From: JBAPUB01 sp049282455
GTDB taxonomy: Bacteria > Actinomycetota > Actinomycetes > JAHEKZ01
Reading direction: 5' to 3'
Assembly (NCBI GenBank): GCA_049282455.1
Contig: JBAPUB010000113.1
Span: forward strand, 1 to 9,822
Length of the DNA stretch: 9,822 nt
The notes below the pieces were generated by a model. The model searched no databases and was not told the DNA's origin. It saw only the letters and a program-made list of their open reading frames with translations. Position numbers and translations under genes: made by a program. Below, in pieces: positions 6,552 through 9,822 of the stretch; positions within the stretch are counted from its first letter, which is position 1; each line of letters starts with the position of its first letter.

Positions 6552-6898
6552 CCGTAGCCCAGCTCGTGCAGCCGGTCGTCGTCGATGCCGAAGTGGTGCG
6601 CGATCTCGTGCACCACGGTGATCCGGACCTCCTCGACCACCTGCGTGGCCGAGTGGCACATTCGCTGCACCGGACCACGGAAGATGGTGATCCGGTCGGG
6701 CAGCACCCCGAAGTAGTTCGAGTCCCTCTCGGTGAGTGGCACGCCTTCGTACAGCCCCAGCAGCTCGTCGTCACCTGGGGGCGGTTCGTCCTCGACGAGC
6801 ACGACAACGTTGTCGACCAGGTCGGCCAACGGCCCTGGGATCCCGTCGAGCGCCGCTGCGACCAGCTCGTCGAACGCCTCGGGCGTCATGGACAGCAC
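6548..6898 (-). CDS. Minimal zincin-type metallopeptidase family protein (DUF1025-like)
   Basis: This 116-residue protein matches the small bacterial zinc-metallopeptidase-like family PF06262. Near the C-terminus is HEIAHHFGIDDDRLHELG (97-114). His97 and His101 of HExxH would bind zinc, Glu98 would be catalytic, and HExxHxxGxxD supplies Asp107 as a likely third ligand. The N-terminal half, starting TPEAFDELVAAALDGIP, and the FRGPVQR segment before the active site are also characteristic. Length is normal for the family. Its substrate is unknown; no export signal is visible, so it should be cytoplasmic. The GTG at 6898 is favoured because AGGA lies six bases upstream; the ATG at 6889 is a possible alternative that removes three residues. 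Confidence 0.9.
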   Translation of the reverse strand: MLSMTPEAFDELVAAALDGIPGPLADLVDNVVVLVEDEPPPGDDELLGLYEGVPLTERDSNYFGVLPDRITIFRGPVQRMCHSATQVVEEVRITVVHEIAHHFGIDDDRLHELGYG

Positions 6899-6925
6899 GG
6901 TTCATCCTGGCCCGTCCGGGGGGCT

Positions 6926-6955
6926 TTGGAGGAACGATTCGTCATCCCCTATGCT
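6926..6955 (+). promoter_or_regulatory. Putative promoter of the tRNA cluster
   Basis: TTGGAG (6926-6931) and TATGCT (6950-6955) are 18 bp apart. Predicted transcription would start near 6962, about 17 nt before the first tRNA. The -10 is close to the actinobacterial TANNNT consensus; the -35 matches TTGACA at three positions. It also lies just upstream of the divergent metallopeptidase gene. Confidence 0.45.
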
Positions 6956-6978
6956 GAGCGGGCTTCCCGACGGAGCTA

Positions 6979-7051
6979 GCCCTCATCGTCTAGCGGCCTA
7001 GGACGCCGCCCTTTCAAGGCGGTAGCACGGGTTCGAATCCCGTTGGGGGCA
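6979..7051 (+). tRNA. trnE: tRNA-Glu (UUC)
   Basis: A full cloverleaf is seen. The acceptor GCCCTCA pairs with TGGGGGC (one T-G wobble), the anticodon stem CCGCC/GGCGG closes the loop CTTTCAA with anticodon TTC, and the T arm is ACGGG-TTCGAAT-CCCGT. The discriminator is A and CCA is not encoded. It is the first gene of a Glu-Asp-Phe cluster. Confidence 0.96.
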
Positions 7052-7073
7052 CTTTTCGGAGGCAACTCCGCGA

Positions 7074-7148
7074 GGTCCCGTGGAGCAGTTTGGAGTGCTC
7101 GCCACCCTGTCAAGGTGGAGGCCGCGGGTTCAAATCCCGTCGGGACCG
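7074..7148 (+). tRNA. trnD: tRNA-Asp (GUC)
   Basis: The acceptor GGTCCCG pairs perfectly with CGGGACC. The anticodon stem CCACC/GGTGG closes the loop CTGTCAA with anticodon GTC, and the T loop is TTCAAAT. The discriminator is G and CCA is not encoded. It lies 22 nt after tRNA-Glu, and that spacer contains a hairpin CGGAG-GCAA-CTCCG (7057-7070). Confidence 0.96.
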
Positions 7149-7170
7149 CTCGACCGGCTGACCCGGTCAG

Positions 7171-7247
7171 GGGCAGGTAGCTCAGTTGGTACGAGCGTCC
7201 GGCTGAAAACCGGAAGGTCGGCGGTTCGACCCCGCCCCTGCCCACCA
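7171..7247 (+). tRNA. trnF: tRNA-Phe (GAA), CCA encoded
   Basis: The acceptor GGGCAGG pairs perfectly with CCTGCCC. The anticodon stem TCCGG/CCGGA closes the loop CTGAAAA with anticodon GAA, and the T stem is GGCGG/CCGCC. The discriminator A at 7244 is followed by a genomic CCA (7245-7247), unlike the two tRNAs before it. The spacer from tRNA-Asp folds as GACCGG-CTGAC-CCGGTC (7152-7168). Confidence 0.96.
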
Positions 7248-7265
7248 CAGCAGCTCTGCTCGGCG

Positions 7266-7271
7266 TAGAGT
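7266..7271 (+). promoter_or_regulatory. -10 box for a leaderless SulP transcript
   Basis: TAGAGT fits TANNNT and ends seven bases before the ATG at 7279, so transcription would start at or next to the A of the start codon. No Shine-Dalgarno sequence is visible in the seven bases between. The -35 position falls on the 3' end of tRNA-Phe and shows no consensus. This is inferred from spacing. Confidence 0.5.
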
Positions 7272-7278
7272 CCCGGCG

Positions 7279-8976
7279 ATGCAGACCAAGACGGGCATGA
7301 CGCTCCTTCCCCTGTCCCTGCGCGGCTACCACAAGTCCTGGATCCGCCTCGACGTCGTCGCCGGCTTGACTCTGGCGGCGGTCGCCATCCCCGAGACCAT
7401 GGGCTACGCCACCATCGCCGAGATGCCCGTCGTCACGGGGCTCTACACGGTCATCTTTCCCACGCTGATGTTCGCCCTTCTGGGGGCCTCCAAGCTCCTG
7501 GTCGTCGGCGCCGACTCAGCGACGGCGGCGCTGATGGCTGCCGGCCTCACCGGGCTCGGCGTGGCTGGCCTGACGCCCTACTCCAACGAGTGGGTGGCCT
7601 GGGCCGGCCTGGTCGCCCTTGTCACCGGTGCCCTGCTCGTGCTCGCCCGGCTGCTGCGGCTGGGGTTCATCGGTGACTTCCTGAGCGCCTCGGTGCTGAT
7701 CGGCTTCCTCACCGGGGTCGGAGTCCAGGTCCTGACCGGGCAGATCCCCGGGATGCTGGGCGTGACCAAAGGGACGGGGAACTGGTTCGAGCAGCAGTGG
7801 ACGTGGATCACCGAGATCCCTGACGCAAACTGGTACACCGTCGGGTTCGCAGTTCTGACCCTGGCCTGCATCTACGGCTTCAAGCAGTGGCTACCGAAGA
7901 TCCCCGGGGCCTTGGTCGCCATCATCTTGTCCATCGCCATCTCGTCGGCCATCGATGCCAAGTCCGAAGGCGTGTCGGTGATCGGGGCCGTGCAAGGCGG
8001 ATTCCCCCCGATCGGGCTGCCCAAAGGGGTCACCTGGTCGGACGCGACCGAGGTGTTGGCCCTGTCGCTTTCCTGCCTTGTGCTGATCATCGCGCAGAGC
8101 GCCGCGACCTCCCGAAGCTTCGCCATGAAGCACGGGGAGAAGGTCGACGTGAACCGAGACATCGTCGGGCTCAGCGCCGCCAACGTCGCCGCCGGACTCA
8201 CCGGCACGTTCGTCGTGAACGGCAGCCCGACCAAGACTCAGATCCTCGACGAGGACCAAGGGCGCACCCAGCTGGCCAACATGACGATGTCGGCGATCGT
8301 GCTGCTGTTCGTCCTCTTCTTCACCAGCGTGCTCGAGAACATGCCCAACGCCGTTCTCGCTGCCATCGTCTTCACCATCGGGATCAGCCTCATCGATGCG
8401 CTCGGCCTGAAGGTCGTCTACCGCGAGCGGCAAAGTGAGTTCGTGGTGGCCATTGTCACGGCCGTCGTGGTGTGCTGCGTCGGCGTGGAGCAGGGCATCA
8501 TCTTGGCCATCATCTTGTCGATCATCGACCTGATCCGACGGCAGTACAGCCCCAAGCGCTTCGTCGTCGGAGTCGAACGAGACGGCGTGCGCGCCTACGA
8601 GTCGGCCGAGCCCGGCTCCCAGAGCGCCCCTGGGCTGCTGATCTTCCGCTATGACGCCGACCTGTTCTACGCGAATGCCAACCGGATGGTTGAAGACGTG
8701 CAGCGCCTAGTGACCGCAGCGCCCGACCCGGTCCGGTGGCTGGTCCTGGACTGCTCGGTGATGAGCGACGCCGACTTCACGGCCGGCCGTGCCTTGAACA
8801 GCCTGGTGGAGTTCGTGCATGACCACGGCGCGGTGCTCTCGCTCGCCGAGGCCGACACCAGTCTCATTGACTCGCTGAAGGCGTATGGCGTCATTCAGCG
8901 CCTCGACCCTCAGCACGTGTACCCGACCCTCGCCGACGCGATCGAAGCCTTCCGCAGCTCGACCACCTCGGGCTGA
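7279..8976 (+). CDS. SulP-family anion transporter with STAS domain
   Basis: This 565-residue inner-membrane transporter belongs to the SLC26/SulP family, whose bacterial members move sulfate, bicarbonate or other anions. The N-terminal transport domain (about 15-430) has the family block PETMGYATIAEMPVVTGLYT, then GASKLLVVGADSATAA, and later SRSFAMKHGE and NGSPTKTQILDEDQGRTQ in the second half. About 10-14 hydrophobic helices are present. A C-terminal cytoplasmic STAS domain (about 445-560) begins near GLLIFRYDADLFYANA and includes LVLDCSVMSDADFTA. Length is normal for the family. I cannot tell the ion: no carbonic anhydrase or sulfate-assimilation gene is adjacent. The start at 7279 is supported by the -10 box just upstream; the Met at residue 7 is an alternative. 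The gene follows tRNA-Phe by 31 bp and converges on the NlpC/P60 gene. Confidence 0.93.
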   Translation: MQTKTGMTLLPLSLRGYHKSWIRLDVVAGLTLAAVAIPETMGYATIAEMPVVTGLYTVIFPTLMFALLGASKLLVVGADSATAALMAAGLTGLGVAGLTPYSNEWVAWAGLVALVTGALLVLARLLRLGFIGDFLSASVLIGFLTGVGVQVLTGQIPGMLGVTKGTGNWFEQQWTWITEIPDANWYTVGFAVLTLACIYGFKQWLPKIPGALVAIILSIAISSAIDAKSEGVSVIGAVQGGFPPIGLPKGVTWSDATEVLALSLSCLVLIIAQSAATSRSFAMKHGEKVDVNRDIVGLSAANVAAGLTGTFVVNGSPTKTQILDEDQGRTQLANMTMSAIVLLFVLFFTSVLENMPNAVLAAIVFTIGISLIDALGLKVVYRERQSEFVVAIVTAVVVCCVGVEQGIILAIILSIIDLIRRQYSPKRFVVGVERDGVRAYESAEPGSQSAPGLLIFRYDADLFYANANRMVEDVQRLVTAAPDPVRWLVLDCSVMSDADFTAGRALNSLVEFVHDHGAVLSLAEADTSLIDSLKAYGVIQRLDPQHVYPTLADAIEAFRSSTTSG

Positions 8977-8982
8977 CCCGAG
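8967..8982. terminator. Hairpin at the SulP stop codon, possible bidirectional terminator
   Basis: CTCGGG-CTGA-CCCGAG is a perfect six-base-pair hairpin with a four-base loop; the loop bears most of the SulP TGA stop (8974-8976). It lies between convergent genes 23 bp apart, but lacks a T run, so termination activity is uncertain. Confidence 0.35.
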
Positions 8983-8999
8983 CATCGAGTCAGGTCCGG

Positions 9000-9716
9000 T
9001 CAGGGGTGCAGCAGGCGCTCGAACGTCACGCTGGACGACCAGATCGGGTCGCGCTGGACGACGGTTCCGCTGTGCGGGGCGTGGAACACCGCACCGTGAC
9101 CGGCATAGATCGCCGCGTGGTAGATCACGCCTCCTGAGGAGAAGAACACCAGGTCACCCGGCCGCGCCTGCGCCCGGGTGATGTGCCGACCCATGCTCGC
9201 TTGGGCGCTCGCCGAGTGGGGGAGGTTGATTCCGGTCGCCTTTGCGTACACGTACATCGTGTACCCGCTGCAGTCGAACGCACTGGGGCCAGCGGCGCCG
9301 TAGGCGTAGGGGTCGCCAAACTGGTTGCGCGCCACGGTCCGGATCCGGTCGTACTTCGCGTTCAGCGCCCGCCGCTCCTGGATACGCACGCTGCGCACTC
9401 GGTCCCAGTGCTTCTGCAGTGCGTTCCAAGTGCGCAGCCGCACGACGCCGGAGTCGATGAGCCCCCGGTGGTGCTGGAAGGACTTCACCGCCTTGCGCGT
9501 GCGGATGTTGTAGGTCCCTGTCTGCGGTATGTCGAGCACACGTTGGACGAAGGGGACCCGCGGCCCGCTGTCATGCAGGCCGATCGGTCGAAAGGACGTC
9601 GCTGCGCTGGCCGAGCTCGGGGCCAGGGAGACCACCGCCGACAGGATCAGCGGCAGCACGATCAACGTCGTGACAAGGGGCGCCAGCCATCGCTGGCGCG
9701 TATGAAAACGCGACAT
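9000..9716 (-). CDS. Secreted NlpC/P60 peptidoglycan hydrolase with PG-binding domain
   Basis: This 238-residue exported enzyme probably cuts peptidoglycan stem peptides. Residues 1-39 form a signal peptide (basic start, then LAPLVTTLIVLPLILSAVV, ending SSASA/A). A PG_binding_1-type domain spans about 42-100, with GPRVPFVQRVLDIPQTG, then AVKSFQHHRGL and TWNAL. A basic linker follows, then the NlpC/P60 domain (about 122-238). The nucleophile is Cys149 in FDCSGY, the general base His200 in IYHAAIY, and the third residue probably His212 in FHAPHSG; RPGDLVFF precedes His200 as in the family. Length suits a single-domain hydrolase. The ATG at 9716 is set by GGAGAGG four bases upstream. Its leader carries a c-di-AMP riboswitch, an arrangement known for actinobacterial cell-wall hydrolases, so expression is likely reduced when c-di-AMP is high. 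Confidence 0.94.
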   Translation of the reverse strand: MSRFHTRQRWLAPLVTTLIVLPLILSAVVSLAPSSASAATSFRPIGLHDSGPRVPFVQRVLDIPQTGTYNIRTRKAVKSFQHHRGLIDSGVVRLRTWNALQKHWDRVRSVRIQERRALNAKYDRIRTVARNQFGDPYAYGAAGPSAFDCSGYTMYVYAKATGINLPHSASAQASMGRHITRAQARPGDLVFFSSGGVIYHAAIYAGHGAVFHAPHSGTVVQRDPIWSSSVTFERLLHP

Positions 9717-9729
9717 GGTCCCTCTCCGA

Positions 9730-9822
9730 CGCCTGTGAAGTGAGCTGTCGGGTTCGGGCCAGAGAGTGCCCGGTCACCATCGCAAGCGATGGCCACTTCA
9801 CCCCAAGGGCCGCGCGTACGCG
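9730..9822 (-). ncRNA. c-di-AMP riboswitch (ydaO/yuaA type), 5' part beyond window
   Basis: Read on the minus strand, the leader of the NlpC/P60 gene has, in order, CTTGGGGTGAAG, a hairpin ATCGC-TT-GCGAT, GGGC-ACTCTCTG-GCCC, then CCCGAACCCGACAGCT and CACAGGCG, ending about 14 bases before the ATG. These blocks match in order and spacing the 3' two-thirds of the ydaO/yuaA class as I recall it from Bacillus (GGGGUGAAUCC ... ACUCUC ... GCCCGAAUCCGUCAGCU ... AAGCG). The 5' portion with the first GGGGGACCC-type block lies outside the window. Such switches sense c-di-AMP and in actinobacteria precede cell-wall hydrolase genes, normally acting as off switches. Confidence 0.85.

Noticed and set aside
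9183..9743. Plus-strand 186-codon frame opposite the NlpC/P60 gene
   Set aside because: It is antisense to a gene with signal peptide, PG-binding domain and catalytic Cys-His-His, and has no ribosome site or recognisable domain.

Overview
The window is high-GC DNA that looks actinobacterial (Actinomycetota). The evidence is strongly G/C-biased third codon positions, GTG starts, a resuscitation-promoting-factor (Rpf) gene, a TAGAGT -10 box placed as in leaderless actinobacterial promoters, and two of three tRNA genes lacking an encoded CCA. The Rpf, NlpC/P60 and YwiC-like proteins would suit a Nocardioidaceae- or Intrasporangiaceae-like organism, but no taxon below phylum is proven here. I see no transposase, integrase, CRISPR array or phage gene.

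Layout. Bases 1-2787 (minus) encode the first 929 residues of a secreted protein built almost entirely of Cys-paired Ig-like domains. These are arranged as a four-domain super-repeat of about 1,040 bp, and the gene runs off the left edge. Divergent from it is a zinc-free quinone-oxidoreductase-type MDR enzyme (2881-3807). A 390-bp gene-free stretch (3808-4197) follows, with GTGA/TCAC-rich putative operators, a good sigma-70-type promoter and a leader of five consecutive hairpins. It precedes a secreted Rpf (4198-5196). Rpf is convergent with, and overlaps by 10 bp, a small four-helix membrane protein (5187-5654, minus). A YwiC-like membrane protein (5766-6542) converges on a small HExxH metallopeptidase (6548-6898, minus).

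The tRNA cluster Glu-Asp-Phe occupies 6979-7247. A SulP-family anion transporter with a C-terminal STAS domain (7279-8976) starts 31 bp later, probably as a leaderless transcript. It converges on a secreted NlpC/P60 hydrolase (9000-9716, minus). Upstream of that hydrolase, at the right edge, lies most of a c-di-AMP (ydaO/yuaA-type) riboswitch.

The clearest shared theme is the cell envelope: a peptidoglycan-cleaving Rpf, a peptidoglycan-binding NlpC/P60 hydrolase under probable c-di-AMP control, and a large repetitive exported protein. The other genes are housekeeping or of unknown function. I found no convincing new multi-gene system. The most interesting points are the riboswitch with unusual core bases, the unclassified structured leader before rpf, and the alternating higher-order repeat of the Ig-like protein.
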